This document shows, one piece after another, positions 27,024 through 35,986 of a DNA stretch of 49,621 bases. The stretch is from Desulfonatronum sp. (lineage in GTDB: Bacteria > Desulfobacterota > Desulfovibrionia > Desulfovibrionales > Desulfonatronaceae). The stretch lies in the NCBI GenBank assembly GCA_011049455.1, contig DSBL01000094.1, forward strand, positions 1 through 49,621, written 5' to 3'. The translations under genes and the position numbers were made by a program. The number at the start of each line of letters is the position of its first letter. Positions within the stretch are counted from its first letter, which is position 1. The notes under the pieces were generated by a model. That model made no database searches and was not told the origin of the DNA. It worked only from the letters and a program-made list of their open reading frames with translations.

Positions 27024-28526
27024 GTGAAATCCGGAGCCGAAATCAAGGTTGGCATCTTTGTCATCATCGCCTGCGCCATTCTGGCCTACATGACCCTGAA
27101 GGTCACCACGGGCGTGTTCATGCCCCGCGACACCTACGAGGTGGATGTCTTTTTCGACAACGTGACCGGCTTGAAAACCAATTCCCCGGTGGAAATCGCG
27201 GGCATCGAGGTCGGCCTGGTCCAGGCCATCCGGCTGGACGAGAACAAGGCCCGCGTGACCTTGTTGCTGCAGCCCAACGTCAAAATCAAGGCCGATGCCG
27301 CGGCCACCATCCGCACCCGGGGGGTGATGGGCGACAAGTTCGTGGAGATAGATCCGGGCACTGATGTTTTTCCGGTGATCGGCGACGGCGGCCGCATCGT
27401 GCATGGTGAAACCCCGGCGGATCTGGACGCCCTGTTTTCCAAAATCGGCGAGATCGCCGACGACATCCGGATCGTGGCCCGCAGCGCGGCCAATGTTTTC
27501 GGCGGCCCCCAGGGCGAGCAGGATATGCGTCTGGCCTTTGAAAGCCTGCGCGACGCGGCCGTTGGCCTGAACGCCATGGTCCAAAGCAACGCCCAGACCG
27601 TGGAATATATTGTGCATAATTTCAGGGATTTTTCAGCTGACTTGCGGGACATATCCGGTACGAACAAGGACGGCGTGGACAGGATCGTGGCCAACCTTGA
27701 AGCGGCGTCCCTGGAGTTGAAGCAGACGTTGGAGCAGGCCAACACCGTGCTTTCGCGGATCGAGAGCGGCGAAGGGCCTTTGGCCAAACTGGTCAACGAT
27801 CCGGAGATGGGCAGGGATCTGCAGGAAACCATGGCCTCTCTGGAAAGCGTGTCCCGTAAAATCGACGAGGGCCAGGGCACCCTGGGACGGCTGATCAACG
27901 ACGACACCACGGTGGATGAACTGGACAAGGCCCTGGAAGGGTTGAACAAGTATCTTTCCAAGCAGGAGCAGTTCAAAACCTCGGTGGATTTCAGCAGCGA
28001 GTACCTGGCCCGGCACGATGAGACTAAGTCCACCTTAACGTTGCGGCTCCAGCCTTCCGAGGACAAGTACTATCTGCTGTCCGTGGTGGACAGTCCCCAA
28101 GGCGTCCGGGAAAAAAAGGAAACCTTCCTCACGCGATGGGTCAATGGCCAACAGACGACCATTCGCGAAATCGAGGACAAGTATTATCGGAGCAAGATCA
28201 GTTTTTCCGCTCAGCTGGCCAAACGCTGGGACAATCTCGTGCTTCGCGGGGGACTGTTCGAGTCCACGGGCGGGGTGGGGCTGGATTATTACCTATGGGA
28301 CGACCGGCTGCAGTTTCTGTTCGAGGCCTTTGACTTTGATCCGGACGACAACCCCCATCTCAAGGCCGGGGCCAAGGTTTTTTTCCTGAAGAATTTCTAC
28401 GCCAGCATCGGCATGGACGACTTTGCCCGCAACGACCGCCAGTCGTTTTATGCCGGGCTGGGGTTTTACTTCACGGACGAGGAGTTGAAGTACCTGCTGA
28501 CCAGCGCACCCATTCCAAGCAATTGA
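27024..28526 (+). CDS. MCE/MlaD protein with long C-terminal beta-strand-rich region
   Basis: 500 residues against about 180 for E. coli MlaD. Layout: N-terminal anchor helix (IKVGIFVIIACAILAYMTL); one MCE domain at about 35-115 (VFFDNVTGLKTNSPVEIAGI, RTRGVMGDKFVEI); a long helical stretch at 130-315 with likely coiled coils; and a region from about 316 to the end with many short amphipathic strands rich in Tyr/Phe/Trp (SKISFSAQLAKRWDNLVL, GVGLDYYLWDDRLQFLFEAF, AKVFFLKNFYASIGM, SFYAGLGFYF). The last part resembles an outer-membrane-type beta domain. The start is GTG 27024, with GGAG upstream. No mlaA, mlaB or mlaC is seen. Confidence 0.88.
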   Translation: MKSGAEIKVGIFVIIACAILAYMTLKVTTGVFMPRDTYEVDVFFDNVTGLKTNSPVEIAGIEVGLVQAIRLDENKARVTLLLQPNVKIKADAAATIRTRGVMGDKFVEIDPGTDVFPVIGDGGRIVHGETPADLDALFSKIGEIADDIRIVARSAANVFGGPQGEQDMRLAFESLRDAAVGLNAMVQSNAQTVEYIVHNFRDFSADLRDISGTNKDGVDRIVANLEAASLELKQTLEQANTVLSRIESGEGPLAKLVNDPEMGRDLQETMASLESVSRKIDEGQGTLGRLINDDTTVDELDKALEGLNKYLSKQEQFKTSVDFSSEYLARHDETKSTLTLRLQPSEDKYYLLSVVDSPQGVREKKETFLTRWVNGQQTTIREIEDKYYRSKISFSAQLAKRWDNLVLRGGLFESTGGVGLDYYLWDDRLQFLFEAFDFDPDDNPHLKAGAKVFFLKNFYASIGMDDFARNDRQSFYAGLGFYFTDEELKYLLTSAPIPSN

Positions 28527-28556
28527 GGAATAGAGAGGCAGGCCATGGCGCGGAGA

Positions 28557-29288
28557 CTATTTGACGAGGTAGTAGTCGATGGTGGAGACCACCCGGACGG
28601 TTTTTTCAATCTGCTTATGCTCCTGCAAGTCCGGGATGTCGTTCCTGCCCAGGATTTGAAAGACCCCCTGATTGGCCCGGCGAATATCCCCCAGTCTGCT
28701 GCCTGAATCAGTCGCGAACTGTTGGGCCGCCTCACGGGCGTTGAGCGTGGCTTCGGCGATCATCTCCGGCTTGACGTCATTGAGCGAGGTGAACAGATAG
28801 ACCGGACCTCCCGGCCCGTATTCAGCACTGAGCACGACCCCGGCGTCCACCAGCTCGTTGACCCGCTGGCTGGCCTGGGCAATGGTGTCCACGTTCCCGG
28901 AGCGGGCGACCATGGTCTGAGCCAGAATGAAGCGTGATTCCACCGGTCCGGAACGATAGGCCTGGGCCATGACGTCCGTGACTTCCAGGGATTGAAGTTC
29001 AACGGCCTCCCTGGAAATGCCGTGCCGCAACAGGAATTCCACGACCTTTCGGGCGTCCGCGTCCAAGGAGGCGTGAACCTGGGTCAGGTCGTTGCCCGTG
29101 GCCACGAAGCGCATCGGCCAGATGGCCAGATCAGCCCGTACTGTCCGTTCCGCGACCCCCTTGACCGTGACGAATTTGTCGTCCAATCGACTGTGCACGA
29201 AACCTTGGCCGATGAACCAGCCGCACAGAGCCAGGCCTATGGTCAGCAGGACTGCCGCGAACAGGGTTTTCAGGGAGTCATTGTGCAT
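28557..29288 (-). CDS. SIMPL-domain (DUF541) protein, membrane-anchored
   Basis: 243 residues. One N-terminal hydrophobic helix (TLFAAVLLTIGLALCGWFIG) is followed by a periplasmic SIMPL domain: KFVTVKGVAERTVRADLAIW, VVEFLLRHGISREAVELQSL, IAEATLNAREAAQQFATDSG and VVSTIDYYLV. SIMPL proteins form oligomeric rings; some are linked to oxidative stress resistance, but function is not settled. Convergent with the MlaD-like gene, 30 bp apart. Confidence 0.88.
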   Translation of the reverse strand: MHNDSLKTLFAAVLLTIGLALCGWFIGQGFVHSRLDDKFVTVKGVAERTVRADLAIWPMRFVATGNDLTQVHASLDADARKVVEFLLRHGISREAVELQSLEVTDVMAQAYRSGPVESRFILAQTMVARSGNVDTIAQASQRVNELVDAGVVLSAEYGPGGPVYLFTSLNDVKPEMIAEATLNAREAAQQFATDSGSRLGDIRRANQGVFQILGRNDIPDLQEHKQIEKTVRVVSTIDYYLVK

Positions 29289-29505
29289 GGGAATGGGCCC
29301 TCTGTTGACGAGCAGTGGTCAGTGAGCAGCAGGGCGATGCGACGGCATGAGCTGGCGGCATCATGGTGCGACCGCGCCTTTCACCCGCATCAGTGTTTCA
29401 CGCCGCGTTGACTGCATCTCATTATTAACAAAAAGGAAAACATAAACAGGACAGGCAGTCAACTATACATGACGTCGAAAATCCGTCCTGTATTTTCGGC
29501 GTTTC

Positions 29506-29609
29506 GGCCAACGGAAAAGCGCGGTTTTCCGTTGGCCTCTCGACGATCCCACGATCGTCGGGGTGACGTCCTGTCACCCGCATACGCAAAGTCTTACTGA
29601 CGTTGCGTA
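29506..29609. repeat. Cluster of four consecutive hairpins
   Basis: Four inverted repeats follow one another. H1: arms 29506-29518 and 29525-29537 (GGCCAACGGAAAA, 13 bp, loop 6). H2: 29541-29548 and 29553-29560 (CGACGATC, 8 bp, loop 4). H3: 29561-29567 and 29573-29579 (GGGTGAC, 7 bp, loop 5). H4: 29583-29589 and 29603-29609 (TACGCAA, 7 bp, loop 13). All are perfect. They lie just after the ppiD stop on the minus strand and upstream of the SIMPL gene. The cluster could be a transcript-end structure, a REP/BIME-like element or a leader. The rest of 29289-29630 holds no gene. Confidence 0.8.
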
Positions 29610-29630
29610 GAAGTCCCGTTCTTTCCCCAA

Positions 29631-31526
29631 TTATTGGTTGGGTTGCAGGACGTCCTGCCGCAGTATTTTGATCTCAGCCCCGGCTTGCAAGGTTTCCATG
29701 AAGGCTTGGAGCAGTTCGCGCTGTCTGTTCTGGAGCAAGGACCGGCGCCACGTCTCCCGCTCCTGCAGCCATTGTTCCTCTGGCGGAGCGATGCGTTCCT
29801 TGAGTCTGGCCACGATAAAGGCATCCTGTGTCTGATAGGACGAGGGAAGCCATTCCCCGGGCTGGGCATTGAAGGCAGCCGACCCAAGTTCCGGATTGAA
29901 TCCGACCTCGGGGATGAACCCTTGCCTTCCGAAAGGCGCACTTGTTGTCAGGGATTCTCGTGCAAAGGCCTGAGGATCGTTCGCGGCGATCAGCTCCAGG
30001 GTCTGTTGCGCTTTCTCGTTTGCAACTGCCTTGGCCTTGTCCAGCCTGAGCCGGGTGAGGATCCGTTCACGGACCTCTTCCAGGGGACGGACGGCTTCCG
30101 GCTCATGGCCGACTTTTTGGGCCAACAAATAGCCTTCCGGCAGGAGAATCGGGGTGTGGGTGATTTCCTGATCGTCCATGGCGAAGAGCTGGGCAATGGA
30201 TTCCGGAGCAAGATCCAGTCCGTCAGGGGGATGGCCCAGGGAGAAATACTCGGTCTGGCGCACCGGCAGCTGCAGGCTTTGTCCGATTTCTTCCAGCGAA
30301 GCCCCCATGATGACCTGTTCCAATGCGTTGTCCAGGGTTTCACTGAGGGTTTCCAGGGCCTGTTCCTCCGCCAGATGCGCACGGATCGCCGGGGCGACCT
30401 CATCCAAGGGGATGGTTGCGTTCTCACGACGGTCCTGGACATGGATCAGATGCCAACCGAAAGCCGTGCGCACGGGGTCGCTGGTCTTGCCCGGCTGCAG
30501 GGTAAAGGCGGCCTCTTCAAAATCAGGTACCATCTCTCCCCGTCCAAACCAGCCCAGATCTCCGCCCTGGGTTGCACTGACATCCTCTGAATGTTCCCGG
30601 GCCAGATCCGCGAAGCTTTCTCCTTCGTGCAGGCGCAGCAACAAAGCTATCAGGCTCTCTCTGGCCGCGTTCGCCTCCGTCTCCGGAGCATCGGGATCGA
30701 TTTTGATCAGGATATGGCTGGCCCTGACCTGTTCAGGCTTGGAGTATTCCTGGGCATTGGCCGCATAATAGTCAGCGATGTCCTCCTGCTTGACGTTTTC
30801 AGGCCGGGCCAGCACGGCCGGGCTGATCGTCAGGTGTTTGATCTTGATGCGCGCGGGTATTTTATAGGCATCCAGGTTGGCCTGGTAGTGGCTTTCAATG
30901 ATTTCGTCGCTGATTGCAAACTGTTCCAGCTCATGGTTCCAGGGGAAGGAGAGATATTCGACGACCACCTGCTCCTGCGCATATCGAAAATAATCCCGCA
31001 CTTCCTGTTCGGAAACATAGGTCGGCAGGACAATGAATTCCTGAAGCTTCTCCATGATCATGTCCAGGCGGAAATCCGACTCGAACTGGGCAGGCGTGAG
31101 ATTGTGCGCGCGCAACACAGCGCGGTACCGTTCGGGATCGAATCGTTGATCCTGGTCGTGAAACGCCTGCAATTGCGTGATGCGCTGGCGCAGTTCATTT
31201 CCGGAAACATGAATGTTCAGGCGCTGCGCTTCCTGCTCCAGCAGGTGCGTGCCGACCATCTGTGCGAAGATCTGACCGCGCAGGTTCATGCGCTCCAATT
31301 CCTCGATGTTGATCCCCGGGTTCTCCCGGCGGAGGTTGTCCAGGGTCTGGCTGTAGACTTTTTGAAATTCCTCCAGCAGAAGCGGAGAACCATTGATCTC
31401 CGCGAGGATATTGCCCCGCTCGCTGCGGAAGCTGCCGACCCCCCAGAACACGAAGACAAGAATGATAATCCCGAAAATGACCTTCACGCCCCATGACTGG
31501 GCATTGCGGCGAATGGCGTCAAGCAT
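29631..31526 (-). CDS. ppiD: Peptidyl-prolyl isomerase / periplasmic chaperone PpiD
   Basis: 631 residues, the normal PpiD length. N-terminal anchor (VKVIFGIIILVFVFWGVGSF), SurA-like N-terminal region (INGSPLLLEEFQKVYSQTL), then a parvulin domain with VRASHILIKIDPDA, FADLAREHSEDVSA, GGDLGWFGRGEMVPDFEEAAF and FGWHLIHVQDR. It helps fold outer-membrane and secreted proteins at the periplasmic face of the inner membrane. Separated by about 115 bp from the aconitase gene upstream. Confidence 0.93.
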   Translation of the reverse strand: MLDAIRRNAQSWGVKVIFGIIILVFVFWGVGSFRSERGNILAEINGSPLLLEEFQKVYSQTLDNLRRENPGINIEELERMNLRGQIFAQMVGTHLLEQEAQRLNIHVSGNELRQRITQLQAFHDQDQRFDPERYRAVLRAHNLTPAQFESDFRLDMIMEKLQEFIVLPTYVSEQEVRDYFRYAQEQVVVEYLSFPWNHELEQFAISDEIIESHYQANLDAYKIPARIKIKHLTISPAVLARPENVKQEDIADYYAANAQEYSKPEQVRASHILIKIDPDAPETEANAARESLIALLLRLHEGESFADLAREHSEDVSATQGGDLGWFGRGEMVPDFEEAAFTLQPGKTSDPVRTAFGWHLIHVQDRRENATIPLDEVAPAIRAHLAEEQALETLSETLDNALEQVIMGASLEEIGQSLQLPVRQTEYFSLGHPPDGLDLAPESIAQLFAMDDQEITHTPILLPEGYLLAQKVGHEPEAVRPLEEVRERILTRLRLDKAKAVANEKAQQTLELIAANDPQAFARESLTTSAPFGRQGFIPEVGFNPELGSAAFNAQPGEWLPSSYQTQDAFIVARLKERIAPPEEQWLQERETWRRSLLQNRQRELLQAFMETLQAGAEIKILRQDVLQPNQ

Positions 31527-31642
31527 TGGCGCTCCTTAAATATAATTGGTTTCCCGAGGAACGGTAAGCGAAAGAATGGGCTGTTGCGGTAAGCAATTGC
31601 CAGCAGAGCATGGGCCGGCAACAGGTGCAAAAACCAAGACAA

Positions 31643-33580
31643 TCAACATTTTTCCGTTTGCCTGGCCTTGACCAGGTTGAGCAGGCCTCCGGCTTGAATA
31701 ATCTCCAGTTCCTTGGCGGTCAAATCGCATCGGACGCGGATATCGCCGGAGTGTTCGTTTTGCATGCGCAGGTCGTGTCCAGCGGAAAGGGTTCGGGCGT
31801 CAAGGTGCATCCGATGGCCTGTGGTCATGCGGACATGGTCATCAGGATCGACAAACACCAAGGGCAGGATGCCGAAATTGATCAAGTTGGCTTTGTGGAT
31901 GCGGGCGAAGGATTTGGCCAATACCATGCGCACGCCCAAATGGCGGGGACCCAGGGCGGCGTGCTCTCGGCTGGAGCCCTGTCCGTAATTTTCACCGGCA
32001 ACAATGATTCCGGCTGCGACCTTGCGCGCCCGGGCGACGAATTCCGGGTCCACCCGGTTGAAGACAAAGTCGCTGATGGCCGGCAGATTGGAGCGCAGGG
32101 CTGTGACAGTCGCGCCTCCGGGCAGGATGTGGTCCGTGGTGATGTTGTCTCCCAGGGTGATCAAAATTTCCGCGTCCAAACGGTCCGGGAGCGGGGTGAA
32201 GTCTTCCAGGGGGACAATGTTCGGCCCGAACAAAATTTCCACGTCTTGGGCTTGCTTGGGTGAAAAGGGCATGGTGAACAGATGCCGAATGGACGGGGCG
32301 ATGTCGGGCAGGACGGGTTTTCGCGGCGGATCGCCCCAGGCGGCCGGATCGGTGATCCGGCCGGCCAACGCCGCCTGGGCCGCCGCTGCCGGCCCGACCA
32401 GATAGACTCGACCATCCTGGGTGCCGCTACGGCCCTCGAAATTTCTGTTGAAGGTGCGCAAACTCACCCCGCAGGAAGGCGGAGAGCCGCCCATGCCGAT
32501 GCACGGACCGCAGGCGCACTCCAACAGCCTGGCACCGCTGTCCAAAAGGTCGTTTATCAAGTTTTCCCGGTTCAACAGCTTGAGCACCTGTTTTGACCCC
32601 GGCGAGATGAGCAAGTCGGTGGTCGGCGCGATGTGGCGGTTTTGCAGGATCAGAGCCGTTGTTTTAAGGTCGCTGTAAGATGAATTGGTGCAGGAGCCGA
32701 TGGCGACCTGATCCACTGGCAGGCCGTCCAATTGGCGCAGCGGCGCGACCAGATCGGGCATGTGCGGTTGGGCGACCATGGGCTCCACAAGGCCCAGGTC
32801 GATCTCAATGGTGTGCTCATAGGATGCATCAGGGTCGGCTGTCAGGGCAATGAAGTCCCCGGGCCTGCCCATGCTGGCCAAAAACTGCCGCGTTTGGTCG
32901 TCGCTGGGGAAAATCGAGGCCGTGGCGCCCAGCTCGGCGCCCATATTGGCGATGGTCGCCCGTTCAGGCACCGTCAGTGTTGCCGCTCCGGGTCCACAAT
33001 ATTCCAGGACCGCGCCAACGCCGCCCTTGACCGTGAGCAGTCCCAAAAGATGCAGAATAATGTCCTTGGCTCCGGCCCATCCTTGCAGACGGTTCTTCAG
33101 GAAGATCCTGAAAACCTTGGGCATGGGCAGGGTGTAAGGTTCGCCGGCCATGGCCAGGGCCACGGAGAGACCTCCCGCACCCATGGCCAGGCAACCCACG
33201 CCTCCGGCCGTGGGAGTATGGCTGTCCGAACCGATCAGGGTTTTGCCTGGCCGGGCAAAGTTTTCCAGGTGCAGTTGATGACAGATGCCCGTGCCCGGCG
33301 CTGAAAAAATGATTCCGTAGCGAGCCGCCACGGAGCGCAGAAAACGGTGATCGTCGGGGTTTTGAAAGCCCATTTGCAGGGTGTTGTGGTCCACATAGCT
33401 TACCGAAAGACCGGTGCGCACCCGGTCCAGGCCCATGGCCATCCACTGAAGGTAGGCCATGGTCCCGGTGGCGTCCTGGGTCAAGGTCTGGTCGATGCGC
33501 AGACCGATTTCCCGTCCTGGTTGCAGTTCGCCGTGCAGGAGATGGTCGCGGATAATTTTTTGGGTCAGGTTCAAGGCCAT
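31643..33580 (-). CDS. Aconitate hydratase, short (Aquifex-type) form
   Basis: 645 residues, shorter than AcnA (about 890), matching the compact single-chain form. Motifs: IGSDSHTPTAGGVGCLAMGAG, AIGSCTNSSYSDL and ECACGPCIGMGGSP (the three Fe-S cluster cysteines), TLGDNITTDHILPGG, and the swivel-domain GENYGQGSSREHAALGPRHL. It interconverts citrate and isocitrate using a 4Fe-4S cluster. In an incomplete or reversed TCA cycle it feeds 2-oxoglutarate synthesis. It begins 24 nt after the coiled-coil gene. Confidence 0.93.
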   Translation of the reverse strand: MALNLTQKIIRDHLLHGELQPGREIGLRIDQTLTQDATGTMAYLQWMAMGLDRVRTGLSVSYVDHNTLQMGFQNPDDHRFLRSVAARYGIIFSAPGTGICHQLHLENFARPGKTLIGSDSHTPTAGGVGCLAMGAGGLSVALAMAGEPYTLPMPKVFRIFLKNRLQGWAGAKDIILHLLGLLTVKGGVGAVLEYCGPGAATLTVPERATIANMGAELGATASIFPSDDQTRQFLASMGRPGDFIALTADPDASYEHTIEIDLGLVEPMVAQPHMPDLVAPLRQLDGLPVDQVAIGSCTNSSYSDLKTTALILQNRHIAPTTDLLISPGSKQVLKLLNRENLINDLLDSGARLLECACGPCIGMGGSPPSCGVSLRTFNRNFEGRSGTQDGRVYLVGPAAAAQAALAGRITDPAAWGDPPRKPVLPDIAPSIRHLFTMPFSPKQAQDVEILFGPNIVPLEDFTPLPDRLDAEILITLGDNITTDHILPGGATVTALRSNLPAISDFVFNRVDPEFVARARKVAAGIIVAGENYGQGSSREHAALGPRHLGVRMVLAKSFARIHKANLINFGILPLVFVDPDDHVRMTTGHRMHLDARTLSAGHDLRMQNEHSGDIRVRCDLTAKELEIIQAGGLLNLVKARQTEKC

Positions 33581-33603
33581 GAAATTCCCTCGCTTGCGTA
33601 ATC

Positions 33604-33864
33604 TCAGGACAAGCCGACTTCGCGGATTCGGTTGATCTTGTTGCGGCGGACCTGCGCTTCCACCTCCAGGCGCAGTTTTTCCTGCTGCAGGGTGAATATT
33701 TCCTTGGCGAAAATTTTTCCTTGCGCAGGATCTTCCTCGAAAAGCAGTTGTTTGACGCGTTCGGCGCAGGCTGCTTTTTGACGCAAAAAGTCATGCAGTT
33801 CCGCTTCCAGGGCGGCGATGGTCTCAGAGGCGGATACGTCGGCTTTGTTTTTTCGGTTGGGCAT
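33604..33864 (-). CDS. Small coiled-coil protein
   Basis: 86 residues, highly charged and helical (ALEAELHDFLRQKAACAERV, EIFTLQQEKLRLEVEAQVRR), predicted to form a coiled coil. It has no membrane segment or signal peptide and no recognised family. Its first 41 nt overlap the end of the EPSP-synthase-like gene, and it ends 23 nt before aconitase, so the three genes are probably one operon. ATG 33864 is the only good start. Overlap with its neighbour and the conserved-looking heptads support a real gene. Confidence 0.65.
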   Translation of the reverse strand: MPNRKNKADVSASETIAALEAELHDFLRQKAACAERVKQLLFEEDPAQGKIFAKEIFTLQQEKLRLEVEAQVRRNKINRIREVGLS

Positions 33865-35482
33865 CGGCGGTCTCGGGGGACGATGGTTCTGGTTTGGGTT
33901 TGGATTTTGAGAGCACTGTCTGAAAGACGTGCCAAAAACGCGGCCAATGGGTTGTCAGTTCGCCGGGATTGTTCAGGGTCAGCCCGGGATAAGCAAAGGA
34001 AAGCATGGCCAGAGCCATGCCCCATAACGCGGACGGGGCTTCCAGGTCCGGGGACGGGTCGGGGGATGCATGATTGTCAAACATGAAACGATGCCTTGGA
34101 CCGTCGATTTCGCAGGTGCGTCCGGTGAAGCGCAGCAATCCGGTCATGACCTCGAGGTCTCGAAGATCCTGTGGACTGACAAGAGAGCTTTTCCCGGGTG
34201 CTCCAAGGGCCAGGATCACGGCCAGGGGCAGGGCTTCATCCAGATCGCGGACGTCGAGCACGACATCGGCGGGCCATTTTCCGGGCGTTGCCGTGACGGA
34301 TCGTTGATCCATGGAAATCTCTAGCCCGCCGGCGCGCAAGATATCGATGTACCGATGGGCGTCAGGCGCGTCCTTGGGCCAGTATCCGAGAACCGTGATG
34401 GAGTGGCTGCTGAACCTGGACCATGCCAGGAGCAGGGCGCAAAGCGCCGGGTCCAGGGGGATTTCCGGCTGCTCCGGGATGACCGGCGGCGAGGGATGCA
34501 CATGCAGGCCGTTGTCCAGTCGCGTAACGGGCACGGCGCTGGATTCCAGCGCTTGGATCAGGGTATTGAGATTTTGTCCGGCAACGAAATTCTCCGGCCA
34601 CGTCAGGCGCAGTCCCTGGGGATAGAAAGGAGCCGCGGCCAGCAGAGCCCAGGGCAATTCCCAGGGCAAGTCCGGGGAGAGGCGAACGCTGTGCGCCTGG
34701 CCGCCGGACTCCAGCCGCGCGGGCAGGCCCGGAGCATGGGGGTTGAGCTGGTGCAGGCGGGCGCCCAACTGAGTGCAAATGTTTTCCCAGGGCTTCAGGC
34801 TGAGCATGTTCAGTTCGCCGGAACCGCTGAACTTGACCACTCCAGGGCGTCCCATGGCCAGTGCGAGCATCAGGGCCAGTGTGGTTCGGTGCTGGCCGAG
34901 GTGAATGGTTTTTTGTTCCAGTTCCAGACCTCCAGCCCTCCGCTGCCGGTGAACGACTGCTTCACTGTCCCAGGAAAGACCCGCTCCGAGCTGATTCATT
35001 GCCTTGATCAACTCGATCAGGCCGTCATTAAGGGCCGGCCGGCGCAGTGTGCTTTGCATGTTGCCCGCGGCGGCCCAAAAGGTGAAAATCAATGACAAGC
35101 GGACATCGGAAGGGCCGTGCAGATGAATAGGGCTGGCCGCTGCGGGGCGCAAGATCCAGGCTTTCCGTTCAGGGGCTCCTTCTTGGTCGGCCAGGGCATA
35201 GGCCAGGCTGTTGGTTTGGGCCAGAAAGGCGCGCCAATGCCTGTGCGGGCCGAAACTTCCGCTGGACAGGGCACTTTCCCAGGTTTTCCAAAGGGTTTTT
35301 TCAAGCTCCGGATCCGCTCCCGGCTTTCTGCCCCGCCGTCTGCGGGCCGTGATTTCACCGAGAAGCTCGGTTCTGCGCAACACGGTCTCGGCAAATTGTT
35401 TTTCTTCCTGAAGAAGACGCTTTTCCAGGGATATTGCCTCACGGGCGGAAAAAGCAGCCGGGTGGGTACGTTCGGTTTTCAT
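33824..35482 (-). CDS. Chorismate mutase-like/EPSP-synthase-like fusion, probable pseudoenzyme
   Basis: 552 residues. The first 75 (FAETVLRRTELLGEITARRR, then GADPELEKTLWKTWE) resemble the AroQ chorismate mutase helix. The rest follows the two-domain EPSP synthase order: HGPSDVRLSLIFTF replaces LPGSKSxxNRxL; IHLGQHRTTLALM replaces the GNAGTAMRP segment; LPWELPWALLAAAP replaces the SSQ segment; and DLRDLEVMTGLLRF replaces the K-E-x-D-R segment. The usual Lys22, Ser23, Arg27, Asn94, Arg124, Glu341, Arg344 and Lys411 equivalents are missing; an Asp313-like residue is kept in DVRDLDEALP. Function is unknown. ATG 35482 (MKTERTHPAAF) or 35494 are possible starts. Confidence 0.75.
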   Translation of the reverse strand: MKTERTHPAAFSAREAISLEKRLLQEEKQFAETVLRRTELLGEITARRRRGRKPGADPELEKTLWKTWESALSSGSFGPHRHWRAFLAQTNSLAYALADQEGAPERKAWILRPAAASPIHLHGPSDVRLSLIFTFWAAAGNMQSTLRRPALNDGLIELIKAMNQLGAGLSWDSEAVVHRQRRAGGLELEQKTIHLGQHRTTLALMLALAMGRPGVVKFSGSGELNMLSLKPWENICTQLGARLHQLNPHAPGLPARLESGGQAHSVRLSPDLPWELPWALLAAAPFYPQGLRLTWPENFVAGQNLNTLIQALESSAVPVTRLDNGLHVHPSPPVIPEQPEIPLDPALCALLLAWSRFSSHSITVLGYWPKDAPDAHRYIDILRAGGLEISMDQRSVTATPGKWPADVVLDVRDLDEALPLAVILALGAPGKSSLVSPQDLRDLEVMTGLLRFTGRTCEIDGPRHRFMFDNHASPDPSPDLEAPSALWGMALAMLSFAYPGLTLNNPGELTTHWPRFWHVFQTVLSKSKPKPEPSSPETADAQPKKQSRRIRL

Positions 35483-35957
35483 GGAGGGCCTCATCTGTGC
35501 AAAGGGAATTATATATCCGCATTCTTTGACGGAGACAAGCCGATAACATGTCGCCCTTTGACCGGAAAAGAACGGTTTTCCGGGGGGTTGTCAAATGCCG
35601 GCCAAGACTGAAGAACTTGAGCGGTGAAAATGTGGCCGGAATTTTATAAAAGGGTTGAATTTTTTTTGTTCATGAACTATTTTCAAATTTCCATGTTCGA
35701 ACATATCCTCCTGTCCAGCATACACGGCATGTTTTATTTTATGAGGACATTGCCTTGCAGATATTTCTCCTCAAGCCGAATGTGGCCTCCCGGCGCACGA
35801 ACGGCCTGGGGGGTTGGATGACGTTTTGTCCAGGGCGACCGCTCAAAAACGAAATTGCCGTGCATGAGCTTATTGCACGTCGGTTTCTTTAGCATACAGA
35901 TTTATTTGTCGGATTTTTTTCAAAGCCGATGGTCTGGACTCGTTTTTTGTCCATGTG
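35483..35957. other. Divergent intergenic region upstream of sat, with two palindromes
   Basis: No gene is supported. An AT-rich part contains GTTCATGAAC (35668-35677) and ATGTTCGAACAT (35693-35704), both GTTC/GAAC palindromes with centres 26 bp apart. Such pairing is typical of tandem operator sites, but no regulator could be named. The region separates the EPSP-synthase-like operon from sat. Confidence 0.45.
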
Positions 35958-35986
35958 TTGACAAGTAAATAGTCGCTTGTTAAATT
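35958..35986 (+). promoter_or_regulatory. Sigma-70-type promoter of sat
   Basis: TTGACA (35958-35963) and TAAATT (35981-35986) are separated by exactly 17 bp. The -35 is consensus and the -10 keeps four of six consensus bases. Transcription would begin near 35993, giving a leader of about 110 nt to the sat start. The -10 lies inside the Rex-like operator. Confidence 0.75.
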
